Shown: piece after piece, positions 46,269 to 56,780 of the stretch | How the letters are laid out: each line of letters opens with the position of its first letter | Numbering within the stretch: the stretch's first letter is position 1 | From: Camelus bactrianus | Lineage: Eukaryota; Chordata; Mammalia; Artiodactyla; Camelidae | Reading direction: 5' to 3' | Assembly (NCBI RefSeq): GCF_048773025.1 | Contig: NC_133549.1 | Coordinates: 46,190,966-46,254,965, forward strand | Length of the DNA: 64,000 bases | Notes under the pieces: model-generated | Seen by the model: only the letters and a program-made list of their open reading frames with translations | Database searches by the model: none | Told to the model about the DNA's origin: nothing | Position numbers and translations under genes: made by a program

Positions 46269-49200
46269 ATTTTTTAACATTTTTTATTGTTTTATAATAA
46301 TTTTACAATGTTGTGTCAAATTCCAGTGTAGAGCCCAATTTTTCAATTATATATGAACATATATATATTCATTGTCACTTTTTTTCTGTGAGCTACCATA
46401 AGATCTTGTATATATTTCCCTGTGCTATACAATATAATCTTGTTTTATCTATTCTACATTTTGAAATCCCAGTCTATCCCTTCCCACCCCCCGCCTCCTT
46501 GGCAACCACAAGTTTATATTCTATGTCTATCAGTCTGTTTCTGTTTCATATTTATATTTTGTTTGTTTTGTTTATTTGTTTTTGTTTTTTTTAGGTTCCA
46601 CATATGAGCGATCTCATATGGTATTTTTCTTTCTCTTTCTGGCTTACTTCACTTAGAATGACATTCTCCAGGAACATCCATGTTGCTGCAAATGGCATTA
46701 TGTTGTCTGTTTTTATGGCTGAATGGTATTCCATTGTATAAATATACAACATCTTCTTTATCCAGTCATCTGTTGATGGACATTTAGGCTGTTTTCATGT
46801 CTTGGCTATTGTAAATAGTGCTGCTATGAACATTGGGTGCAGGTGTCTTTTTGAAGTAGGATTCCTTCTGGATATATGCCCAGGAGCGGGATTCCTGGGT
46901 CATATGGTAAGTCTATTCCTAGTCTTTTGAGGAATCTCCATACTGTTTTCCACAGTGGCTGCACCAAACTTCATTCCCACCAGCAGTGTAGGAGGGTTCC
47001 CCTTTCTCCACAGCCTCTCCAGCATTTGTCATTTGTGGATTTTTGAATGATGGCCATTCTGACTGGTGTGAGGTGATACCTTGTTGTAGTTTTCATTTGC
47101 ATTTCTCTGATAATTAGTGATACTGAGCATGTTTTCACGTGCCTATTGATCATTTGTATGTCTTCCTTGGAGAGTTGCTTGTTTGGGTCTTCTGCCCATT
47201 TTTGAATTGGGTTGTTTGTTTTTTCTTATTAAGTTGTATGAGCTGCTTATGTATTCTGGAGATCAAGCCTTTGTCGGTTTCATTTGCAAAAATTTTCTCC
47301 CATTCCATAGGTTGTCATTTTGTTTTGCTTATGGTTTCCTTTGCTGTGCAGAAGCTTGTAAGTTTAATTAGGTCCCATTTGTTAATTCTCGCTTTTATTT
47401 CTATTGCTTGAGTAGACTGTTCTAGGAGAACATTTTTGAGATGTATGTCAGATAATGTTTTGCCTATATTTTCTTCTAGGAGGTTTATTGTATCTTGTCT
47501 TATGTTTAGGTCTTTGATCCATTTTGAGTTTATTTTTGTGTATGGTGTAAGGGAGTGTTCTAGCTTCATTGCTTTACATGCTGCTGTCCAGTTTTCCCAA
47601 CACCATTTGCTGAAGAGACTGTCTTTATTCCATTGTATATTCTTGCCTCCTTTGTCGAAGATTAGTTGACCAAAAGTTTGTGGGTTCATTTCTGTCTGTT
47701 TTTGTACCAATACCATGCTGTCTTGATGACTGTAGCTCTATAGTATTGTCTGAAGTCTGGGAGAGTTATTCTTCCAACCTCTTTTTCTTCAGTAATGCTT
47801 TGGCAATTCTAGGTCTTTTGTGGTTCCATATAAATTTTATTATGGTTTGTTCTAGTTCTGTGAAATATGTCCTGGGTAATTTGATAGGGATTGCATTAAA
47901 TCTGTAGATTGCCTTGGGCAGTGTGATCATTTTAACAATATTGATTCTTCCAATCCAAGAGCATGGGATACCTTTCCATTTTTTAAAGTCTTCTTTAATT
48001 TCCTTCATCAATGGTTTATAGTTTTCTGTGTATAATTCTTTCATCTCCTTGGTTAGATTTATTCCTAGGTATTTTATTACTTTGGGTGCTATTTTAAAAG
48101 GGATTGTTTTTTATTTTCTTTTTCTGTTGATTTATCGTTAGTGTAAAGAAATGCAACTGATTTTTGAACGTTAATCTTGTAACCTGCTACCTTGCTGAAT
48201 TCTTCGATCAGTTCTAGTAGTTTTTGTGTGAACCTTTTAGGATTTTCTATATATAGTAACATGTCATCAGCATATAGTGACACTTTTACCTCTTCTTTTC
48301 CAATTTGGATCCCATTTATTTCTCCCTCTTGCCTGATTGCTGTGGCTAGGACTTCCAAGACGATGTTGAATAGGAGTGGTGATAGTGGGCATCCTTGTCT
48401 TGTCCCAGATTTTAGTGGGAAGCTTTTGAGTTTTTCACCATTCAGTACTGTGCTGGCTGTAGGTTTGTCATATATAGCTTTTATTATGTTGAGATACATT
48501 CCCTCTATGCCCACTTTGGTGAGAATTTTTTATCATAAATGGGTGTTGAATTTTATCAAATGCTTTTTCTGCTTCTATTGAGATGATCATGTGGTTTTTG
48601 TCCTTTCTCTTGTTGATGTGATGTATTACATTGATTGATTTGTGTATGTTGAACCACCCTTGTGTCCCTGGGATGAACCCCACTTGGTCATGATGTATAA
48701 TCTTTTTTATGTGCTGTTAGATTCTATTTGCTAATACTTTGGTAAGGATTTTTGCATCTATGTTCATCAGTGATATTGGCCTATAATTCTCTTTTTTGGT
48801 AATGTCTTTGCCTGGTTTTGGTATCAGGGTGATGGTGGCTTCATAGAATGAGTTTGGGAATATTCCCTCCTTTTCAATCTTCTGGAAGAGTTTGAGAATG
48901 ACTAGTGTAAGTTCTTCTTTGTATGTTTGGTAGAATTCCCCGGTAAAGCCGTCTGGTCCTGGACTTTTATTTGTAGGGAGGTTTTTTATTGCTAATTCGA
49001 TTTCATTTGTAGTGATCGGTTTGTTCAAGTGGTCAGTTTCTTCTTGTTTCAGTCTTGGTGGACTGTATGTTTCCAGAAATTTGTCCATCTCCTCTAGGTT
49101 ATCCATTTTGGTTCCATATAGTTTTTCCTAATATTCTCGTAAGATATTCAGTATTTCTATTTTATTTGTTGTAATTTCTCCATTTTCCTTTCTTATTTTG

Positions 49201-49975
49201 CTTATTTGTGCGCTCTCTTTTTTCTTCTTTATGAGTTTGGCCAGAGGTTTGTCGATTTTATTTACTTTTTCAAAAAACCAGCTTTTGGTTTGATTGATTT
49301 TTCTATGGTTTTTAAAATATCTATTTTTATTTATTTCCTCTGTGATCTTTATTATTTCCTTCCTTCTGCTGCCTTTTGGGGTTTTTTACTCTTCTTTTTC
49401 TAATTCCTTTAGCTGGTGGGTTAAATTGTTTATTTGAGATTGTTCTTCTTTTTTGAGGAAGGCCTGTATTGCTATAAACTTCCCTCTTAGCACTGCCTTT
49501 GCTGTCCCATAAATTTTGTGTGGTTGTGTTTTCATTTTCATTTGTCTCAAGGTATTTTTTAATTTCAACTTTGATTTCATCGTTGACCTACTTGTTTTTT
49601 AATAGCATGTTGTTTAATCTCTATGCTTTCCTTTTTTTCTCCTTTGTTTCTCTGTAGTTGATTTCTAGTTTCGTGGCATTGTGGTCAGTAAAGATGCTTG
49701 AGATAATTTCTATCTTCTTAAAATTGTTGAGGTTTCTTTTGTGCCCTAGTACATGATCAATCCTAGAAAATGTTCCATGTGCACTTGAAAAGAATGTATA
49801 TCCTATTTTTGGGGGGTGTAATGCTCTGAAAATATCCACCAAACCCAATTTTTCTATTGTATTATTTAATTTCTCTATTGCCTTATTTATTTTCTGTCTG
49901 GAAGATCTGTCTAGTGATGTTAATGCGGTGTTAAAATCTTCAACTATGATTGTATTCCCATTAATATCCCCCTTT
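46269..49975 (-). mobile_element. L1 (a), 3.7 kb, 5'-truncated in the endonuclease domain
   Basis: The longest L1 in the window, antisense to the numbering. The plus strand opens with the T-rich complement of the tail ('aacattttttattg'), passes through the 3'UTR to about 46600, then ORF2. It matches the 2928-4301 and 1-283 copies closely. The 5' end stops inside the endonuclease domain at 49975, right at the duplicated target site. Confidence 0.95.
46605..49975 (-). pseudogene. L1 ORF2 remnant (endonuclease C-terminus, reverse transcriptase, cysteine motif)
   Basis: Read 5' to 3' on the minus strand. The end of the endonuclease domain lies at 49848-49621 (SRIDHVLGHKRN; FTDHNA in place of the usual SDH motif). 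Next comes the RT domain, with [15 protein letters not shown] and [10 protein letters not shown] at 49106-48717, then [15 protein letters not shown] and the catalytic YADD at 48263-48274. The C-terminal cysteine region is near 47030-46975. Intact LINE-1 ORF2p is about 1,270 residues and nicks DNA and copies RNA at the target. Here the N-terminus is absent and the frame changes at least five times along the minus strand, so no functional protein is expected. Confidence 0.9.
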
Positions 49976-49989
49976 GAGATATCTCAAAA
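49976..49989 (+). repeat. Target-site duplication of L1 (a), right copy
   Basis: Partner of 46255-46268. Confidence 0.85.
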
Positions 49990-50470
49990 TTTTAAACATA
50001 GAATTACCATAAGGCGCAGGATTTCTACTCCTAAGTATAAACCCAAGAGAACTGAAAATATATTCACACAAAAAATGGTATACATATTCACAGCAGCATT
50101 ATTCATAAATGCCAAAAGGTAGAAGCAATCCAAATGTGTAACAACTACTGAATGAATATGTAAAAAGTGGCATATCCAATGGAATTCTATTCAGTCAAAA
50201 AGGAAAGGAGTATTGATATCTGCTACTCAGAGATAAACCTTGAAAACATTATGCTCAGTGAAAAAAGTCAGTCACAAAAGCCCACATATTGTATAATTCC
50301 ATGTATATGAAATATCCAGCACAAGCAAAGAGACAAATTATATTTGTGGTTTCCAGGGTCTGGGGGAGTGACTGCTAATAAGTATGAAGTTTCTCTTTGG
50401 AGAGATTAAAAATGTTCTAACACTGATTATGGTGATAGTTGAACAACTCTGTGAATATACTAAAAACCAT

Positions 50471-50485
50471 TGAATTATACATTTT
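50471..50485 (+). repeat. Target-site duplication of L1 (b), left copy
   Basis: tgaattatacatttt, paired with tgaattgcacatttt at 53986-54000 (two mismatches). Confidence 0.8.
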
Positions 50486-50836
50486 TGGGGAATTTTTTAA
50501 ATTGAAGTATAGTCAGTTACAATGTGTCAATTTCTGGTGTACAGTATAATGTCCCAGTCATGCATATACATACACATATTCATTTTCATATTATTTTTCA
50601 TTGAAGGTTATTACAAGATACTGACTATGGTTCCCTGTGCTATACAGAAGAAATTTGGTTTTTTATCTGTTTTTATATGTAGTGGTTAACATTTGCAAAT
50701 CTCAAACTCCCAAATTTATCCCTTCCCACCCGCTTTTCCCCGGTAACTATACGATTGTTTACTATGTCTGCAAGTCTGTTTCTGTTGTGTAGATGAGTTC
50801 ATTAGTGACCTCTTTTTCTTTTCTTTTCTTTTATTT

Positions 50837-50853
50837 AAGATTCCACATATGAG
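50837..50853 (+). repeat. Target-site duplication of insert (c), left copy
   Basis: aagattccacatatgag, paired with aagattccacatgtgag at 53903-53919 (one mismatch in 17). Confidence 0.85.
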
Positions 50854-51762
50854 GTCAAGATGGCGGAGTGGTAGGACCACTAGCTTGCCTCTCCTCATGA
50901 CTACAACGAAACCACAACTGAATGCTAATCAACCATTGAAAAAAGACTGGAACCTAGCAAAAAAGACCTGCAACTGGAAACATAAAGAGGGAATCAGCAG
51001 GAGAGTAGGAGAGGCGTGCTCGCGATATAATTGGGCAACCCACAGGCTGAAGATTCGTTAAGTTGTGGAGGCCCTCCCACGGGAGTGAGAGCTCTAAGCC
51101 CCATGTCAGGCTCCCCAGCTCGGGTCCCAGCATTGGGAAGAGAAGGAGACCCCAGGACATCTGGTTTTGAAGGCCAGGGTGGGGCTGGCTCTGGGAACCG
51201 CATGGGACTGGGGGAAACGGAGACTCCATTTGCTTGAGAAGCACACACAGAAATTCATGTGCACTAGGTCCAAGGGCAGAGGCAGTGATTTCATAGGAAC
51301 CTGGGCCAGAGATGCCTGCTGGATATGGAAGGTCTCCTGGGGATGTGGGGGAAGGCTGTGGCTCACTCAGGGGACATAAAAGCTGATGGCGGACATTCCA
51401 GGAGTGTTAATCTTCATGAGCTTTCCTGGAAGCTGACACCTTGATTGTATCATTAGCACCAAGACCTAGCCCCACCCAACAGCCTGTAGGGAAGCCTCAG
51501 GCCAAACAACATACAGGGTGGGAACACAGCCACACCCATCATCAGACTTCCTAAGCCACAAAGTCCACTGGAGACAGCCCTACCCACCAGAAGTCCAGGA
51601 CCAAGCTTCACCCAGCAGTGGGTAGGCCCTGGCTCCTCCTGCCAGGAAAGCTGCATAAGACTTTAGTCCAGCCTCATCCACCAGGGGCAGATACTGGAAA
51701 TAAAAAACAATAATCCCAAAGCCTGTGGAAGGAATCCACAAACACATAGAAAGATAGAAAAT
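50854..51762 (+). promoter_or_regulatory. L1 5'UTR with a YY1-like start
   Basis: About 910 bases, GC-richer than its surroundings, beginning gtcaagatggcggagtgg. The caagatggcgg at 50856-50866 fits the YY1-binding motif found at the start of many mammalian L1 promoters, where it positions transcription start. Its location exactly next to the target duplication argues that the 5' end is complete. The rest holds no CpG island of note and several GGGG/CCCC runs. Confidence 0.75.
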
Positions 51763-52654
51763 ATGAGGCGGCAAAGGAATATCTCCCAGGCCAAGGCACA
51801 AGATAAAATCCCAGAAGAAGAAATAAGTGATGAGGAGATAGGCAATTTATCTGAGAAAGAGTTTAAAGTAATGATGGCCAAGATGTTCAGAAAACTCAAG
51901 AGGAGTATAGATGCACAGAATGAAGTTTTTAGCAAAGAGCTGGAAAATAGAAAGAATACCCAAAAGAATACCCAAACAGAGTTGAAGAATAAAATCACTG
52001 AAATGAACAATACACTAGAAGGAACCAAGAATAGTCTAAATGAGGCAGAAGAACGGATCAGTGAGCTAGAAGACAGATTAGTGGACATCACTACTTCAGA
52101 ACAGAAAAAAGAAAAAAAAGGAATGAGGATAGTTTAAGAGAACTCTGGGACAACATGAAGTGCTCTAATATTCGCATTATAGGGGTCCCAGAAAGAGACG
52201 AGAGAAAGGACCTGAGAAAATTTTTGGAGAGCTAATAACCAAATACTTCCCCAACTTGGGAGAGGAAATAGTCACCCTGGAAGTGTAGAGAGTAACACAC
52301 AGAATCAACCCAAAGAGGAACACACCAAGGCACACAGTCATCAAATTGACAGCAATTAAGGATAAGGAGAAAATATTAAAATTAGCAAGAGAAAAGCAAC
52401 GAATAACATACAAGGGAACTCCCATAAGGTTATCGTATGATTTTTCAGCAGAAGCTCTACAGGCCAGAAGGGAGTGGCAGAATATATTTAAAGTGATGCA
52501 AGGGGGAAACTTACAACCAAGAATACTCTATCCAGCAAGACTCTTGTTTAGACTTGATGGAGAAATCAAAATCTTCACAGATAAGCAAAAGCGAGAAGAT
52601 TTCAGCACCATCAAACCAGCTTTACAACAAATGTTAAAGGATTTTTTCTAGTCA
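51763..52654 (+). pseudogene. L1 ORF1 (nucleic-acid chaperone), complete in length but broken
   Basis: Starts at the ATG at 51763 (MRRQRNISQAK). Residues about 20-120 are rich in Glu, Lys, Asn and heptad-like hydrophobics (coiled coil, ending RISELEDRLVDI). The RRM begins at WDNMKCSNIRIIGVPE near 52150. The C-terminal domain runs from about 52346 (KDKEKILKLAREKQ, SAEALQARREW) to LQQMLKDFF and the stop at 52652. The known role is an RNA-binding trimer that coats L1 RNA. The frame shifts within an A-rich run near 52105-52120 and again near 52210-52225, and a stop interrupts the segment before the C-terminal domain. This is the only ORF1 in the window. Confidence 0.85.
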
Positions 52655-52706
52655 TCAAACTATAAGAAAAGAGAACAAAAAGAAGAAAGAGGAAAAAAAG
52701 AGAGAC

Positions 52707-53020
52707 CTACAAAAGATTGCTTTGGCTCTTCGGGGTCTTCTGTGTTTCCTTATAAATTTTGGAATTGTTCTAGTTCTGTGAGGAATGTCACGAGTATTTT
52801 GATGGGGGTTGGGTTGGATCTGTGGATTACTTTGGATAGTGTGGCCATTTTGATAGTGTTGATTCTTCCAATCCAAGAGCACAAGAACTCTTTCCATTTC
52901 TTTGTGTCATTTTGGTTTTCAGAGTATAGGTAACTTCTTTGTTTAAGTTTATTTCTAGGTGTTTTGATGTAATGGAAATGTCTCTGCCAGTTATAAAATT
53001 CTGGTTTTTGAAGTGAAAAA
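52707..53020 (-). mobile_element. L1 ORF2 fragment inside insert (c)
   Basis: Antisense ORF2 text ('attgttctagttctgtgagg', 'ttgattcttccaatccaaga'). It corresponds to 47810-48020 of L1 (a) but is a different, more diverged lineage. Confidence 0.8.
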
Positions 53021-53035
53021 AAAAAGTGAATGAAG

Positions 53036-53285
53036 GGCCACAAATGGCAAAATATTCTTTTTTACGGAGTTGTATTCCACAATATATATATGTGTGAATA
53101 TATGTGTGTGTGTATATGTGTGTGTGTGTACTGCATCTCCATTATCTATTCAACTATTGATGTGCACTTAAGATGCTTCCATATCTTGGCAGTTATAAAT
53201 AATGTTGCTGTTAATAGCAGGGTGTATATATCTTTTTGAGTTGATTCTTATTTTGTGATTGGCTTTATTCCTTTGATAACTATGT
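53036..53285 (-). mobile_element. L1 ORF2 3'-end fragment inside insert (c)
   Basis: Antisense text ('atgcttccatatcttggcag', 'aataatgttgctgttaatag') from nearer the 3' end of ORF2 than the piece before it. The two are thus not in the order expected of one antisense L1. An AT/GT repeat occupies 53081-53130. Confidence 0.75.
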
Positions 53286-53289
53286 AAGT

Positions 53290-53880
53290 TTAAAAAGCTA
53301 AAGCTCTAAACATTCTTAGAAACAATGAACAGTACATATATGTAAATTTAAAAGTATATGTGCAGTAAAAAAAATGATTTATCAAGCCATGAAAGACATA
53401 GAAGAAACTTAAAAAGACGTATTACTAAATGAAAGAAGCCAGTCTGAAGGGGCTACAAACTGTACGATTCCAACCAAATGACATTCTGGAAAAGGCACAG
53501 CTACAGAAACAATAAAAAGATTGTGGTTTCCAGGGGTCTGGGGAGAGGCAGGGAGGGAGGAATGAATAGATGGAGCACAAGGGATTTTTAGGGCAATGAA
53601 ATTATTCTGTACAATAATATAGTGGTGGCTACATGTCATTATGCATTTGTCAAAACCCATAGAATGTACAACATCAAGAGTAAACCCTAATGTAAACCTC
53701 AGACTTTGGTTGATAATAATGTGCCCATGTTGGTTCATCGATTGTACCAAATACGCCACACTGATGAGAGACGTTGAGGGTAGGGGAGTACGCACATGTG
53801 GGTGGGGAGGACTATGTGGGAACTCTGTATTTTCTACTCATTTCCGCTGTAAACCTGAAACTACTCTAAAAAAATAAAGT
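53290..53880 (+). mobile_element. Ancient L1M 3'UTR forming the 3' end of insert (c)
   Basis: Sense L1MC/ME-type end: 'acatgtcattatgcatttgt', 'aacccatagaatgtacaaca', 'gtaaacctgaaactactcta' and the poly(A)-signal-like aataaag. It is a different L1M 3' end from that of the host old L1. Confidence 0.75.
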
Positions 53881-53964
53881 CTATCCTCCCCCCCCCCGAA
53901 AAAAGATTCCACATGTGAGTGATATCATATGGTATTTTTCTCTTTCTGGCTTACTTCACTTAGA

Positions 53965-53986
53965 ATGACGACCTCCAGGTCGTCAT
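53965..53986. repeat. Perfect 22-bp palindrome with 2-nt centre
   Basis: atgacgacct at 53965-53974, cc, then its exact reverse complement at 53977-53986. It straddles the 5' junction of L1 (b) with the old L1. Confidence 0.9.
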
Positions 53987-54064
53987 GAATTGCACATTTT
54001 AAAAGGGTAAATTTTATGCTATGAATTTTATACTAAGAAAATTATACCTTAATAAGCCTCTTCT

Positions 54065-54949
54065 TTTAGAAAAAGGCTAAGAAAAAAGCATTATATATGA
54101 TATGACTCAAAATCTGTGAAAAAAGGATTGAAAGGAAATTTAGTGGTTCAATTACAAAAAATATTTTTTTCTCTTTTTTGTATTCTCAATTTTGTAGAAC
54201 AGATATGAAAACACTAAAATCTGAAAAATCAGTTACTTTGAACATTTTTATACTACCTATCATAGTCTATCCCAGAATCTAAAATAAGAAGGTATTTAAT
54301 TTAGTATTAATGTTATCCCTAGTTATTTAATGTTTCATAAAACATAATTTCATTGCATTTGAAAAGAGAATTCTCAGTGATCTTCTAATCACATTTAAAG
54401 GCAACTTATCTAGTCTAACCCTCTCTCTCTCTCCCTTTCTTTTTAACCCTCTCTTTTTAATATTGATAAAATCCAAGAGTGATTAGCATAAATTTAAGCA
54501 TATGGTGCTGCTTCTTAAAAATGAAACAAACAGAAAATGAATCTTTAGCTTTCAGAAAATTCATACCTGAGGTAGGAAAGAGTTTGCTAATATATATATA
54601 TATATATCATATATAATATTATATCACATTTATATAAAATCTTGCAGTACAGGTATCTATAGACTAGCCAAGCTACAGAAACCCACTGGATGTAGACCAC
54701 AGAGTTGGGCAGCATCTCAGAATGTGTTTAAAGTCCTTTGACAATTCAAATTGGTATGTGGCCACAACAGTGATACAACCACTCAAATTTGCATGATACC
54801 TTGAATGGTTATTCAATTCTGTGTGCATATCTTGCCTCCTCAAATGGCAGTAAGGTCTCTGTGAACAGAGATCACAGAGCATCCTTCTGGAGCCTCACAC
54901 AGTGATAGCTCAAGGTCAGAGATGCTCCAAAACAGCCTTAAGAGAAAGG
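54065..54949. other. Unassigned AT-rich DNA
   Basis: Contains a CT run at 54419-54436 and a TA repeat at 54590-54635. No gene or repeat family recognised otherwise. Confidence 0.45.
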
Positions 54950-55155
54950 CCACAAATTTGTTACGCACTACACAAGGCACTGAGGAGAGATCCATAAATT
55001 ACCTCTTTATTCCTCACGATAACTCTGTGAGGTATGTATTATTGGCATCCCCACTTTATCGGTGGGGAATTGAAGCTCAGAGACGCTAAATAAACTTCCC
55101 AAGAAAGAGGCAGAACTGAGCTGTGAACCCAGGAAGTCTAACTCAAAAGCAAGAC
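54950..55155 (-). mobile_element. MIR SINE
   Basis: 'attcctcacgataactctgt', 'atccccactttatcggtggg' and 'agctgtgaacccaggaagtc' are antisense MIR. A run of about 18 A follows at 55156-55174. Confidence 0.9.
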
Positions 55156-55179
55156 AAAAAAAAAAAAAAAAAACCCCAA

Positions 55180-55320
55180 TTAATATTTACTACAATGCAG
55201 GCAGTGTTCTATGTTTTATCGATTTATGTATGCAATTATTAGCTTATTTGCAAAATATCATTAACTTAATCATCAGAACAACCCTATGATATAGGATCTA
55301 CCATTATCCCCATTCTACTG
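55180..55320 (-). mobile_element. MIR SINE, second copy
   Basis: 'atgcaggcagtgttctatgt', 'atcatcagaacaaccctatg' and 'attatccccattctactgc' are antisense MIR, starting again beyond the A run. Confidence 0.8.
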
Positions 55321-55374
55321 CCTCCTTCCCTAATAAAATGATTCATATTCCTCTCTCAGATCCCGGCTCTGAAA

Positions 55375-55525
55375 TTTCAGCTCTTCAAAAGTGACTCTGT
55401 AATCTACTGAGGCTTACCCTTGTATTCTCTGATCGAGTGGAGCATTTTAGTATCACCTGAATAATTTGTCATTTAATTTTTGTCTGTTCCCCCCAACAGA
55501 CTAAAGGCACTAGAAGGGAATGTTA
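55375..55525 (+). mobile_element. L2 LINE 3' end fragment
   Basis: 'catttaatttttgtctgttc' and 'cccccaacagactaaaggca' fit the L2 block with 'gtctgtctcccccactaga'. Confidence 0.6.
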
Positions 55526-55539
55526 TTAATGCCTCAGGT

Positions 55540-55900
55540 AACTCTGAACCCTGAACTCTCAGGGGCTTCACAAAGTAGTTTATTTCGTGCTCACACAGTC
55601 AGCTGTGGGTACTCAGCAGGCAGATTTCCACATGGCGATCCAGGAAGCAGGCTCCTTGCATCCTTCCCTCCACCTCTCCTGGGCCTCCCATCCTTCACCT
55701 CCAGCAGGTGGGTGGGGAAAGAGACAGCGTGGAGGATGGACTAGGAGGCTTTGTTAGTGGGTCAGACTTAAACACGGTGTACTTCCCTTCTGTCCACATT
55801 CCACTGGCCAAAACTCGGGCACATGGATGCATCTGGCTGAAAGGAAGTGTGGGAACGTGGTCTAGCTGGGAGCTGAAGAGGGAGGGGAAATAGGTTTGGT
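55540..55900 (+). mobile_element. Ancient interspersed repeat, family not named
   Basis: 'gtttatttcgtgctcacaca', 'aaagagacagcgtggaggat', 'ccacattccactggccaaaa' and 'gggaacgtggtctagctggg' belong to a widespread mammalian repeat whose name I cannot give with confidence. The frames of 61-74 residues across it are incidental. Confidence 0.5.
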
Positions 55901-56384
55901 AACAGCTAACCAGTCTCCTTCACAGAACAGACCACTATATATGTACTCTTTCATCTTCTGATATTGTAAGAGACTTGCAGGATTGAGGGGCTATCCACCT
56001 CTCCATGTGACCTCTTGTTTCACCCAGTGGGGAGTGGTCTTTAATTTCCGTGACAGAGAAAAGGCCCCACTGAACTCTAAGCTCTGCTATAGAAACTGCT
56101 GGCTCTGTCTTGTTTTGTTCATCAGAATATGTCTGCAGCCAACAAACTTTTTAAAGGTCTATAAAGAATGATTAAGCCCTTAGGAAATAATTTATTGACT
56201 AAAATATGAAAGAAAAGACTACAATATAAAGATTAATAAATGACCTTTCCCTGTCGATTAGTTAGTTCACTCGACACGGTCACGCATTTAAAACAGCTGA
56301 AACCACAGGAACCAAACAGATAATTTATTATTTTAAAAATTCAAAATGATAAAAATCCCTTCAAATACATAAAGTAAAAGCTGT
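55901..56384. other. Unassigned DNA
   Basis: No gene or repeat recognised. Confidence 0.35.
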
Positions 56385-56780
56385 TTATGGATGGACCTAG
56401 AGATTATCATACTAAGTGAAGTAAGTCAGACAGAGAAAGACAAGTATCATATAATATCACTTACATGTGGAATCAAAAAAATGACACAAATGAACTTATT
56501 TAAAAAACAGAAAGAGACTCAGACATACGGTTACCAAAGGGGAAAGGAGGGGAGGGGTAAATCAGGAGTTTGGGATTAGCAGATACAAATTACTGTATAC
56601 AAAAGAAAAACAAGAAGGTTCTACTGTATAGCACAGGGAACTATATTCAATAGCTTGTAATAACCTATAATGAAAAGGAATATATATGTATATGTATAAC
56701 TGAATCACTATGCTGCATATCAGAAACTAGCACAACATTGTAAATCAACTATACTTCAATGAAATTTTTTAAAATAATTT
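56385..56780 (+). mobile_element. 5'-truncated L1 LINE 3' end
   Basis: Sense, from 'ggatggacctagagattatc' through 'gtagcttgtaataac'-like text to 'caactatacttcaatgaaat' and an A/T-rich tail. Same subfamily as the antisense piece at 7083-7362. No convincing target duplication. Confidence 0.9.

Larger units (their letters stand above)
50854..53902 (+). mobile_element. Chimeric ORF2-less L1 (HAL1-like), insert (c)
   Basis: A 3,049-bp unit between 17-bp duplications. Parts in order: L1 5' end and 5'UTR (50854-51762); ORF1 (51763-52654); a short A-rich link; antisense L1 ORF2 text (52707-53020); a second antisense L1 ORF2 3' segment (53036-53285) with an AT/GT repeat; and an ancient sense L1M 3'UTR (about 53290-53880) ending 'aataaagtctat', a C10 run and 'gaaaa'. 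No sense ORF2 exists. Because target-primed insertion truncates 5' ends and not 3' ends, a sense 5'UTR-ORF1 with a foreign 3' end points to a chimeric RNA copied as a unit. The alternative is later deletion and secondary insertion. Confidence 0.7.
50486..53985 (-). mobile_element. L1 (b), short 5'-truncated copy split by insert (c)
   Basis: Two antisense pieces, 50486-50853 (tail and 3'UTR: 'attgaagtatagtcagttac', 'tgtctgcaagtctgtttctg') and 53920-53985 ('gatatcatatggtatttttc', 'ttacttcacttagaatgac'). They are contiguous once the 50854-53902 insert and one copy of its 17-bp target are removed. The original insertion was therefore only about 430 bp. Confidence 0.85.
46208..54060 (+). mobile_element. 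Old L1M LINE 3' end, host of the nested L1 cluster
   Basis: Three pieces join into one sense L1 3' end: 46208-46268 ('gatggtgcagttgttttgga'), 49990-50485 ('aacatagaattaccataagg' to 'gaatatactaaaaaccattg') and 54001-54060 ('aaaagggtaaattttatgct'). The breaks contain antisense L1 insertions at 46269-49975 and 50486-53985, each with its own target duplication. Confidence 0.85.

Noticed and set aside
50954-51801. Short frames of 67-97 residues on both strands within the L1 5'UTR
   Set aside because: They fall in the GC-richer L1 5'UTR, oppose each other and have no known L1 protein counterpart.
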